From contig JAGLNY010000078.1 in the NCBI GenBank assembly GCA_023139255.1, positions 1 through 8,805 on the forward strand: a DNA stretch of 8,805 nucleotides. The letters run 5' to 3'. The notes under the pieces were generated by a model. It was not told where the DNA came from. It worked only from the letters and a program-made list of their open reading frames with translations, and searched no databases. The stretch comes from Spirochaetales bacterium (GTDB taxonomy: Bacteria > Spirochaetota > Spirochaetia > JABMQR01). Position numbers and translations under genes: made by a program. Below are positions 1-5,095 of the stretch, piece after piece; the stretch's first letter is position 1, and each line of letters opens with the position of its first letter.

Positions 1-5
1 TGCAT
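1..5 (-). CDS. Start of a divergent gene leaving the window (5' end only)
   Basis: Read on the minus strand, an ATG (bases 5 to 3) is preceded by CAGGAG (bases 17 to 12) with a six-base gap, a textbook Shine-Dalgarno arrangement. Only five bases of the gene lie in the window, so nothing can be said of its product. Its position, divergent from the URO-D/LacI operon, suggests the same region controls both. The call rests only on the ribosome site and start codon and could be chance. Confidence 0.45.
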
Positions 6-30
6 ACTACACTCCTGTTTTATGACTACT

Positions 31-61
31 TTTATATGACTATAGTAATTGCTTTTTTCAA
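31..61 (-). promoter_or_regulatory. Weak candidate promoter for the divergent gene
   Basis: On the minus strand TTGAAA (61 to 56) and TATAAA (36 to 31) resemble -35 and -10 boxes, but the 19-base spacer is long. Transcription would start near base 24, just ahead of the Shine-Dalgarno at 17 to 12. The sequence is very AT-rich, so chance matches are likely. Confidence 0.25.
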
Positions 62-128
62 TTTAAGCAAGTAAAAAGTATAGAATGATCTGGTTCCGAT
101 GCAGTAATCCATATATAAAGGTTTTCTG

Positions 129-144
129 TCCCGATAATACGGGA
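129..144. promoter_or_regulatory. Inverted repeat TCCCG-6-CGGGA, possible protein-binding site
   Basis: Five-base arms TCCCG (129-133) and CGGGA (140-144) flank ATAATA. They sit about 60 bases upstream of the candidate -35 box of the URO-D operon and between the two divergent genes. The spacing fits a dimeric regulator site or a small hairpin, and nothing shows which. The rest of the 1-203 stretch is AT-rich with no gene. Confidence 0.25.
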
Positions 145-203
145 AAATATCGTCACTGTAACAATTATCGCAATTTTGATTGTCCTTTTTGCACTAAACA
201 AGC

Positions 204-232
204 TTGCCCTTTTTTGTTCCAGAGCTTATACT
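204..232 (+). promoter_or_regulatory. Candidate sigma-70 promoter of the URO-D/LacI operon
   Basis: TTGCCC (204-209, four of six consensus bases) and TATACT (227-232, five of six) are separated by exactly 17 bases. Transcription would start at about 239-240, giving a leader of roughly 47 bases before the ATG at 287. This is the best-scoring promoter by eye in the intergenic region. Confidence 0.55.
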
Positions 233-234
233 CT

Positions 235-248
235 ACTAAATATTTAGT
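235..248. promoter_or_regulatory. Perfect 14-bp palindrome at the expected transcription start, candidate operator
   Basis: ACTAAATATTTAGT is its own reverse complement and begins three bases after the -10 box, so it covers the predicted +1. A repressor bound there would block initiation. The LacI-family gene in the same operon is the obvious candidate ligand. However, most LacI-family operators have a central CG pair, which this palindrome lacks, and AT-rich palindromes also arise by chance. Confidence 0.35.
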
Positions 249-286
249 TTTTATTTAGCATTGTTTAGGAAATGAAGGAGTTACTA

Positions 287-1372
287 ATGAGAACCGGGAT
301 GACAGGCATTGAAAGAATGACCAATATTTTACAAAGAAAACCGGTCGACAGAATTGGGTTATTTGAACACTTCTGGTCTGACACGCACCGGGAATGGGTA
401 AACAAAGGATACGTCTCAGAAAAAGATGATTTTACTGAGCTTTTCGATTTCGACATGGATACCTGCTGGTCTTTTAATATGACGGCGGATATTAATAAAA
501 AAATTGAAGTCCTGGAAGAGACAGAGGAGACCATTGTTACACGTGATGGAAATGGCGCGGTCCTGAAAAATCATAAACTTCATAACGCCACTCCTGAGCA
601 CATTGATTTTCTGGTGAAAGACCGTACAGGATGGCTTGAGCATATTAAACCCCTGCTTCTACCCGATGAAGGGAGAATTGATTTTGAAGCATACCGGTTG
701 AAAAAAGAACAATGCAGAAAAGCAAACAGGTTCTTTTGCTGGTCGGGAGTCAATGTCTTTGAATTGATGCACCCCGTATGCGGTCATGAATATATGTTGA
801 TGGGGATGGCCCTGGATCCCGATTGGGTTAAGGATATGGTAACAACCTATTCTGAACTGGTTATTCAGTTATGGGAAATCCTCTTCGAAAAGGAAGGGTA
901 TCCCGATGGAATATGGTTTTATGAAGACATGGGATTTAAAGAGAGACCATTTATGAGCCCTCAAATGTACAACGAAATTATCTTCCCCGCCCATAAACGT
1001 ACCATCGACTGGGCACATGACAAGGGAATACCGGTGATTATGCACTCCTGCGGATTTGTAGAACCACTTCTTCCGGGAATAGTAAAAGCAGGGATTGATT
1101 GCCTTCAGGTTATTGAGGTAAAGGCAGGCATGGATCCAATAAGGATTCAGAAGCAGTATGGGGATGTCCTGTCCCTGATGGGAGGAATCGATGTCCGGGT
1201 TCTTTATTCAAATGATAAAGCCCAGATTGACAAAGAGCTGGAAACCAAAATACCAATTCTAAAAAAAGGGTTTGGGTATACCCTCCATAGTGATCATTCG
1301 ATTCCGAACACAGTGACCTATGACTCCTATAAATATTTTATCAGGCGGGGGCTTGAGTTGGGAACATATTAA
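287..1372 (+). CDS. Uroporphyrinogen decarboxylase-like (URO-D/MtaA superfamily) protein
   Basis: The 361-residue protein belongs to the URO-D TIM-barrel superfamily, which includes heme-pathway decarboxylases and zinc methyltransferases of the MtaA/CmuA type. Family-like segments are the N-terminal MTNILQRKPVDRIG stretch, the MHSCG motif (H253, C255), GIDCLQVIEVKAGMD and the following MGGID. His-X-Cys matches the zinc ligands of MtaA-like enzymes. Where those carry a third Cys near the C-terminus, this protein reads HSDHSIP (334-340), so metal binding may differ. An in-frame ATG lies at 272, but GAAGGAG (274-280) sits six bases before the ATG at 287, which I take as the start. No heme genes or corrinoid protein are adjacent. 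The partner is a LacI repressor, so a role in sugar or small-molecule metabolism is more likely than heme synthesis. The exact reaction is unknown. Confidence 0.85.
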   Translation: MRTGMTGIERMTNILQRKPVDRIGLFEHFWSDTHREWVNKGYVSEKDDFTELFDFDMDTCWSFNMTADINKKIEVLEETEETIVTRDGNGAVLKNHKLHNATPEHIDFLVKDRTGWLEHIKPLLLPDEGRIDFEAYRLKKEQCRKANRFFCWSGVNVFELMHPVCGHEYMLMGMALDPDWVKDMVTTYSELVIQLWEILFEKEGYPDGIWFYEDMGFKERPFMSPQMYNEIIFPAHKRTIDWAHDKGIPVIMHSCGFVEPLLPGIVKAGIDCLQVIEVKAGMDPIRIQKQYGDVLSLMGGIDVRVLYSNDKAQIDKELETKIPILKKGFGYTLHSDHSIPNTVTYDSYKYFIRRGLELGTY

Positions 1373-2373
1373 TGTATAAAAAGCGGGTAACCCTGAAAGA
1401 CATTGCTCTTGCCTCAGGAGTTTCAACTACTACCGTTTCTGTCATACTGAATGGGCGAAGCGATGTCCGGATTGGGGAGGAGACCAGGATCAGAGTACTG
1501 GCTGCAGCAGATAAACTTGCATATTCGATTACGCCTCCCAGGAAAAAAAACACCTCACCTATAGTCTGTTTTGTTCACGGAACTGTTGAACAGATCAATA
1601 TCGGCACATCCTTTTACGGCAGAGTATCTTCACATCTTCGTTCCCTTTGTGAGGACAACGATTTCGGGTTTCTTGAGTTTGAGTATAATGAAAAAGAAAA
1701 ACTCCATCAGTATCAGACAATTTTAGCCTATCAACCGGTTGCCTTTGTCACCGCAAGCAGTGAATTTTGTCAATTTCACGAAACCCAAAATAACGACATA
1801 CCTCTTTTTATGCTCCAGGGGGAGAGGCTTACTCCTGGTGAAACGAGAAAATCAAGCCTCCTCTTAGTCGATGACTATAGCGTAGGACAACTCGGGGCAC
1901 GGCATCTCATCGAACGGGGCTTCCAATCCTGCGGCATGATATTCCCTGATGTAACCACGCGGTGTCTTTATGAGCGTTCAAAAAGTTTTAGTGAGACTTT
2001 TTCTTCTCTGGGAGGAGTGTGTGAGCATCTAATCTTCAACCTGAATGACCATCAAGGACTGGAGCAATGGTTTCGAAATTGGGATCGGACCCGTTTTGAT
2101 TCATTCTATTTTTTCAGTGACTCCATGGCTATTCCGGGAATCCGGGGTCTGCAGCTCCAGGGATGCCGTATTCCCGAGAATGCCGGTATACTGGGGACAG
2201 ACAATCTCTATTGGGGACAATTCGCATTCCCGTCCCTGACAACCATGGAACTTCACGAAAGTTTTTTTGCAGAGAGAATCTGTGAAGAAATTAAGACTAT
2301 TGTCGGTGGAGGGAAATTCTTTCCCGGGGAGATTGTGATTCCGGTTGAACTGATACACAGAGAATCTACCTGA
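1372..2373 (+). CDS. LacI-family transcriptional repressor
   Basis: The 333-residue protein begins with a classic LacI helix-turn-helix (VTLKDIALASGVSTTTVS, about residues 6-23), followed by the VILNG and RVLAAADKLAY hinge-side segments. A periplasmic-binding-protein-like effector domain follows from about residue 60; landmarks are VDDYSVGQLGARHLIERG, the GILGTDN motif and FPSLTTMELH near the end. Length is normal for the family. The ATG shares one base with the stop of the URO-D gene (TAATG at 1370-1374), and only a weak purine-rich site precedes it, suggesting translational coupling. It probably senses a sugar-like ligand and controls its own operon and perhaps the divergent gene or the minus-strand operon. 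The ligand is not predictable from sequence. Confidence 0.93.
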   Translation: MYKKRVTLKDIALASGVSTTTVSVILNGRSDVRIGEETRIRVLAAADKLAYSITPPRKKNTSPIVCFVHGTVEQINIGTSFYGRVSSHLRSLCEDNDFGFLEFEYNEKEKLHQYQTILAYQPVAFVTASSEFCQFHETQNNDIPLFMLQGERLTPGETRKSSLLLVDDYSVGQLGARHLIERGFQSCGMIFPDVTTRCLYERSKSFSETFSSLGGVCEHLIFNLNDHQGLEQWFRNWDRTRFDSFYFFSDSMAIPGIRGLQLQGCRIPENAGILGTDNLYWGQFAFPSLTTMELHESFFAERICEEIKTIVGGGKFFPGEIVIPVELIHREST

Positions 2374-2607
2374 TACCTGATACGGAGATCAAAACCATTT
2401 ATTATCACTATATCCTTGATTTCTTCCCAGTCAGAAAGAGATGACCCCACTCGGTACATACAGGCCATCACTATGAATTCGCTCATCTCCCCAATAATAA
2501 CCGCTCTGCACCCATTTCCATTGCCGCCTGCGGCATATGCAGTTGATTTTCGCCAAATACCCGGCACCCATCGGATCACAACTAACACAACACCAACTGA
2601 AAATAAC
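2374..2607 (-). pseudogene. Gene-poor stretch; possible decayed 3' half of the interrupted reductase
   Basis: No intact gene with a ribosome site is visible between the repressor stop and the IS. Minus-strand frames show short fragments resembling the C-terminal half of steroid 5-alpha-reductases: KWVQSGYYWGDE against the usual KWVS.PNY.GE, and in the next frame an AAGG plus IGEMSEF stretch against P.GG and GEI.EW. Joining them needs at least two frameshifts. The order and strand agree with the 5' fragment on the far side of the IS, but roughly 55 codons of the middle would be missing. The resemblance is short and could be chance. A tandem TACCTGA pair (2367-2380) overlaps the repressor stop. 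Confidence 0.25.
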
Positions 2608-2627
2608 TAGAGCCTGTCCCAAAAGCA
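2608..2627 (+). repeat. Left terminal inverted repeat of the IS
   Basis: This 20-base repeat starts TAGAGCCTGTCCC and is the exact reverse complement of 4407-4426. Identity ends at base 2628 (G against the C expected from the other end). Confidence 0.93.
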
Positions 2628-2702
2628 GCAAATATTGAGAACAGTAAAATCAAAAAAAAGTCAAAAATAACCCCGCCTGAAGAAGTGAGTGTTTTTCTGA
2701 GT

Positions 2703-2729
2703 TCTTTACCTGTGTAAAGAGTTTTTTTT
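2703..2729 (+). terminator. Rho-independent terminator inside the left end of the IS
   Basis: TCTTTAC (2703-2709) pairs with GTAAAGA (2714-2720) around a CTGT loop and is followed by G and eight Ts (2722-2729). It works in the plus direction, so it would stop transcripts running out of the URO-D/LacI operon before they cross the transposase antisense. No equivalent was seen between 2374 and 2607, so the IS may now provide the operon's terminator. Confidence 0.65.
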
Positions 2730-2785
2730 CGTAACAAGACCTGCCGGGACGCACCTATCCTTTGTTATCACGAAATAATGGTATT

Positions 2786-3973
2786 CTATGCTATGTTTTC
2801 AGCTTCTTCTTCAATCTCTTTTCGCCGTTCTGCCGCCATGGTTCCCAATTTCCAGAGATTGTGTGACAGAATGCACCACAGGATACGACACGTACGGTTT
2901 TTGAACCCTTTACTTCTCAGAGGTTTTCCCAGATAGGCATTTTTAAAGATACCAATTCGTGCTTCAGTAGCTCCCCGTCTTGTCTGCAAACGGCAGAAAA
3001 CTTCATCTTCGAGTCTTGATTCAAGCTCTTTGACCGACCGGGGACAAATAGCATTTATAATATCCAGTTCTTCTAAATCAATACTATTTTCAGGACTGTC
3101 AAACCCGCGATCAGTGGCATAGCTTGCAATAGGCCCATAATTATTCTGTATTCTTTCGATGCTTGCAGGAACCAGCTTATTATCACCGGGAGCCTGTTGC
3201 TGAATAAACTCCCAATCTACAATGAGACCATCTGCCTGTTCAGCAAGATAGAGAGCGTTCCCAAACTCCACCTCTGCACCTGATTTACCTCGAACCAGGA
3301 TACGCACATCTTCTTCATACAAACTGAGAATCTTGTTTTTATTGGCAACCTTTCTCTCCCCAATAATCCGTTCATGAGCCTGTTTCACTGCTTCGGGAAG
3401 CTGGTCAAGAATATTCCCGATACGATCCAGTACGGTCTGTGCCTCCACTTCACTCCAATCGGTTTCCTGCCAATGATTCTGCAACAGCTGGTGGTAGTTT
3501 TTTCCATGGGATTCAATAATCTTCATAAGCTGTTTCATTCTACGCAGTACCTGCTTGCGAGCTTTTTTTGCTCCTTTCTTCTTCCGGGTATGGGTCATTT
3601 CAATACACAGTTTGTTCATCTTCGTCATGAAAGATTTCGGGTCACCAATCCGGTGGAAAAGTCCATGCGATCGAATGAGCATGATTGCCTTTACAAGTGT
3701 TCTCGTAGCATCCCGGAACAGTACCCAGTCAACAGGAAAATGGATGTTGGATTTAACACAGGTAGTGTCTGCAAAGATTTCATCGAAGTGAAGTGCTGTC
3801 TCCCGATAGAGGATTTTATCAGCAAGCTCTTTATCTGCATCCGATCGATTCAGGTCATGAATGAGCTGAGTAATTTCCTCGTCACTAAACAGCTTTTCAA
3901 AGCGTTCAACCGAACTCTTGGATAAAGGTCTTATGTTCCCCAGTCGTTCTGTGTAGGTGAACGGGTTGACGAG
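2786..3973 (-). CDS. Transposase, 3' (catalytic) part, out of frame with its 5' part
   Basis: This frame is open from base 3973, just after a TGA at 3976-3974, to the stop at 2786, about 395 codons. It encodes most of a DDE/RNase-H-fold transposase. The first acidic residue is in FADTT (codon 3769-3767) followed by NIHFPVDW. The second is in ATDRGFD (codon 3112-3110), and the Glu is in GATEARIG (codon 2965-2963). A Lys/Arg-rich stretch (THTRKKKGAKKARKQ) lies between the first two. The stretch that fits directly after the 5' part begins VNPFTYTERLGN and runs through RPLSKSSVERFEKLF. An internal ATG at 3682 opens a 298-codon reading frame, but it would lose the first catalytic Asp, so it is unlikely to be a functional start. 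Functional only if ribosomes shift frame at about 3971. Confidence 0.8.
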   Translation of the reverse strand, partial: LVNPFTYTERLGNIRPLSKSSVERFEKLFSDEEITQLIHDLNRSDADKELADKILYRETALHFDEIFADTTCVKSNIHFPVDWVLFRDATRTLVKAIMLIRSHGLFHRIGDPKSFMTKMNKLCIEMTHTRKKKGAKKARKQVLRRMKQLMKIIESHGKNYHQLLQNHWQETDWSEVEAQTVLDRIGNILDQLPEAVKQAHERIIGERKVANKNKILSLYEEDVRILVRGKSGAEVEFGNALYLAEQADGLIVDWEFIQQQAPGDNKLVPASIERIQNNYGPIASYATDRGFDSPENSIDLEELDIINAICPRSVKELESRLEDEVFCRLQTRRGATEARIGIFKNAYLGKPLRSKGFKNRTCRILWCILSHNLWKLGTMAAERRKEIEEEAENIA

Positions 3974-4283
3974 TCAACCTTTGGAAAAGGTGGCTGTCGG
4001 ACGCTCGGATTGATAATTTCCGATAGGAATATCCAGTAATCCCGAGAAGAATACTGTAACGCAGTCCTTGACGGTATCTCCGATACAAATATTGCTCCCG
4101 TTTCTCCGATAGATTTTCCTCTGTGTCTGCTACTTTCTGTGCAATGATTCGCTGCTCTATGCCACTCGCCGTAAGAATATGATCCATTTCTTCGAGGGTC
4201 CTGCGGAATTCCCGATAATCTTTTGCCCCAAAAACGGTGGGAAGTACTGGACGAAATTCATGTTGACAGGTAATACTATTCAT
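3906..4283 (-). CDS. Transposase, 5' (N-terminal) part
   Basis: I place the start at the ATG at 4283, because AAAGGA lies about nine bases upstream; an in-frame ATG at 4328 lacks such a site and overlaps the putative -10 box. The 125-residue product starts MNSITCQHEFRPVLP. Its second half (YSILLGITGYSYRKLSIR then SDSHLFQRLT) matches the N-terminal domain of many DDE transposases, where the phrase about a rarely altered 'DS.LFQ' segment leads directly into the catalytic half. After FQRLT the frame leaves the family pattern and stops at 3906. The natural continuation is found in the +1 frame, so this is half of a gene of about 499 codons spanning 4283-2786. Confidence 0.75.
   Translation of the reverse strand: MNSITCQHEFRPVLPTVFGAKDYREFRRTLEEMDHILTASGIEQRIIAQKVADTEENLSEKREQYLYRRYRQGLRYSILLGITGYSYRKLSIRASDSHLFQRLTRQPVHLHRTTGEHKTFIQEFG
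3964..3979. repeat. 16-bp near-perfect palindrome at the transposase frame junction
   Basis: GGTTGAC (3964-3970) and GTCAACC (3973-3979) are exact inverted copies with a two-base GA between them. The point where homology passes from one frame to the other (around 3971) lies in the centre. In mRNA the loop would be too tight for a full hairpin, but about five pairs could form. It may be a mutation hotspot, the scar of a small indel, or part of a frameshift signal. Confidence 0.6.
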
Positions 4284-4316
4284 ATGCGTTATTCCTTTAA
4301 TTATTTGTCTTTTTAA

Positions 4317-4322
4317 ATTATA
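4317..4322 (-). promoter_or_regulatory. Candidate -10 box of the transposase gene
   Basis: A perfect TATAAT is read on the minus strand at 4322-4317, about 34 bases before the chosen ATG at 4283. No good -35 box is found at 16-18 bases; the DNA there is one arm of the hairpin at 4335-4368. This is therefore a half-supported promoter. Confidence 0.4.
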
Positions 4323-4334
4323 ACGCATGTTTTT

Positions 4335-4368
4335 CCGTTAAGGGAAGCAAATTCGCTCCTCTTAACGG
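4335..4368 (+). terminator. Hairpin near the right IS end, terminator-like on the plus strand
   Basis: Arms 4335-4348 (starting CCGTTAAG) and 4355-4368 (ending CTTAACGG) pair over 14 positions on the plus strand, with one G-U and one A-C mismatch around a six-base loop. The pyrimidine tract ATTTCTTTTCTTTT follows. On the minus strand the same structure would lie in any transcript entering from outside, upstream of the transposase ribosome site, and could shield the transposase from read-through. The T-run is interrupted, so termination is uncertain. Confidence 0.4.
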
Positions 4369-4380
4369 ATTTCTTTTCTT

Positions 4381-4716
4381 TTAATTCCTTTTGTCAACTA
4401 TGGTTGTGCTTTTGGGACAGGCTCTATTTAATATCGCAGGATACACAAAGGTTCTTTGAATATAGTGCAGCTGCCAAACTCCGAGAAATACCAGATAGAC
4501 CGGTTGGTTAGTTTTTCCTGAAAAAAGAAAAAAGATAAGAGGAATAATACATGCGGGTAATTCCATTAAGACCCAGGAAGGAGCTGCATGTATCTCTGCC
4601 CCCCATCCCTTTTGCAAAAATTTCCCATAGGGTGCCCGAATAAAGAACAGTAGAATAAAAATTGGTACCGCCAGCCCAAATTCGGTTAACAGGAGAATGG
4701 AATAGAGTAACTCCAT
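4381..4716 (-). pseudogene. Steroid 5-alpha-reductase-like membrane protein, cut short by the IS
   Basis: The first 97 residues match the N-terminal half of the 3-oxo-5-alpha-steroid 4-dehydrogenase (SRD5A) family. They show a membrane segment from about residue 5 to 26, then APYGKF, GWGAEIHAAPSWVLMELPA (residues 37-55), a second hydrophobic stretch (56-66) and LHYIQRTFVYP (83-93). Family members are about 250-260 residues with an NADPH-binding C-terminal half, which is absent here. Host sequence ends at about 4427; the remaining codons to the stop at 4381 are read from the IS end. AAGGA (4730-4726) lies nine bases before the ATG, supporting the start. Bacterial members reduce enone double bonds in lipids or steroids, but their substrates are mostly unknown. 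As a fragment it should be inactive. Confidence 0.75.
4407..4426 (-). repeat. Right terminal inverted repeat of the IS
   Basis: This repeat reads TGCTTTTGGGACAGG onward and is the exact reverse complement of 2608-2627 over 20 bases. The reductase-like reading frame runs into it, so the truncated protein gains about 14 IS-encoded residues (RACPKSTTIVDKRN). Confidence 0.93.
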
Positions 4717-4741
4717 TTTTCAAAATCCTTTTTTAATTCTA

Positions 4742-4750
4742 AGTATAACA
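4742..4750 (-). promoter_or_regulatory. Extended -10 element upstream of the reductase fragment
   Basis: On the minus strand TGTTATACT (4750-4742) has the TG-N-TATA(A/C)T form of an extended -10 promoter, which can work without a good -35 box; none is seen here. Transcription would begin near 4735, only about 19 bases before the ATG, leaving room for the AAGGA site. The reductase therefore probably had its own promoter, separate from the upstream operon. Confidence 0.4.
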
Positions 4751-4818
4751 GAAAATATCAAATTGTTTTTAGAAAACATAATTAGCTATATTAAAACGGC
4801 AACTTGCAGAAATACAGG

Positions 4819-4869
4819 TAAACTGACCTGAAGCCGATGTGATTGATTCCCTGGCCTTAAGTCAGTTTA
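4819..4869 (-). terminator. Long hairpin after the minus-strand operon
   Basis: On the minus strand, arms of 17 positions (4869-4853 with 4835-4819) pair with a single mismatch and two G-U pairs around a 17-base loop. The outer nine pairs (TAAACTGAC and GTCAGTTTA) are perfect. It starts only eight bases after the stop of the isomerase remnant, where an operon end is expected. No uninterrupted T-run follows, so it may stabilise the 3' end or terminate with Rho rather than act as a classic terminator. Confidence 0.45.
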
Positions 4870-4876
4870 TATGGAA

Positions 4877-5080
4877 TTAACGTTTTTTCTCAATCCTGCT
4901 GATAATATTCAGAAGCAGTTTACCGTATTCGATATAGGAACCGAACTTTTTCTCTTCTGTCACATTTACATCAGCCTTATGTACAATAGCTGCAACATGC
5001 GGTTCAATCGATATACAGCCATCATATCCGTCTTCAAGAATAATTGTTGATAACAGTAATTTAAACGCAGGGCTGTCAAT
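4877..5080 (-). pseudogene. C-terminal remnant of a sugar-phosphate isomerase/epimerase (AP-endonuclease-2-like TIM barrel)
   Basis: A 67-codon frame without a start codon runs from a TAA (5083-5081) to the TAA at 4877. It reads IDSPAFKLLL, then EDGYDGCISIEPHVAAIVHK and FGSYIEYGKLLL. The D-G-Y-D-G...S-I-E-P-H phrase is the typical last barrel strand of xylose-isomerase-like sugar-phosphate isomerases and epimerases, usually about 280-320 residues long. About three quarters of the protein is missing. It lies 16 bases after the oxidoreductase stop on the same strand, so the intact gene was probably the next gene of this operon before an internal deletion fused its tail here. The clean preservation suggests recent loss. 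Confidence 0.7.
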
Positions 5081-5095
5081 TTAATTCTTAATTTC

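Larger units (their letters stand above)
2608..4426. mobile_element. Complete insertion sequence, about 1.82 kb, DDE transposase
   Basis: Two 20-base perfect inverted repeats face each other at 2608-2627 and 4407-4426. The outermost TA may be a 2-bp target duplication, in which case the element proper is 2610-4424 (1,815 bp) with GAGCCTGTCCC ends. The interior holds one transposase gene on the minus strand, split by a frameshift, with about 160-180 bp of flanking sequence at the 3' side and about 140 bp at the 5' side. Ends of this type occur in several IS families (IS1182-like, IS5-like, unclassified), so I do not assign one. It lies inside a reductase-like gene. Confidence 0.9.

Noticed and set aside
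49..70. TTGCTT...AAGCAA inverted repeat
   Set aside because: Six-base arms in very AT-rich DNA, with no extension of pairing; not distinguishable from chance.
2367..2380. Tandem TACCTGA repeat
   Set aside because: Only two copies, one overlapping the repressor stop codon. Too short to mean more than chance.
2253..2588. Minus-strand 111-codon frame overlapping the LacI 3' end
   Set aside because: Most of its second half is antisense to the repressor's conserved coding sequence. Only the part left of the IS may be a decayed remnant, reported separately.
2416..2610. Plus-strand 64-codon frame between the repressor and the IS
   Set aside because: No Shine-Dalgarno site, low-complexity Pro/Thr-rich product, and it ends just inside the IS repeat. 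I cannot support it as a gene.
3374..3925. Open plus-strand frame of 183 codons across the transposase
   Set aside because: It is antisense to the DDE transposase, has no recognisable domain and no good ribosome site. The minus-strand frame shows clear family motifs.
3906..3990. Programmed -1 frameshift of the IS3 or IS1 kind
   Set aside because: The second half of the transposase is in the +1 frame and there is no A-rich slippery heptamer, so a -1 mechanism does not fit.
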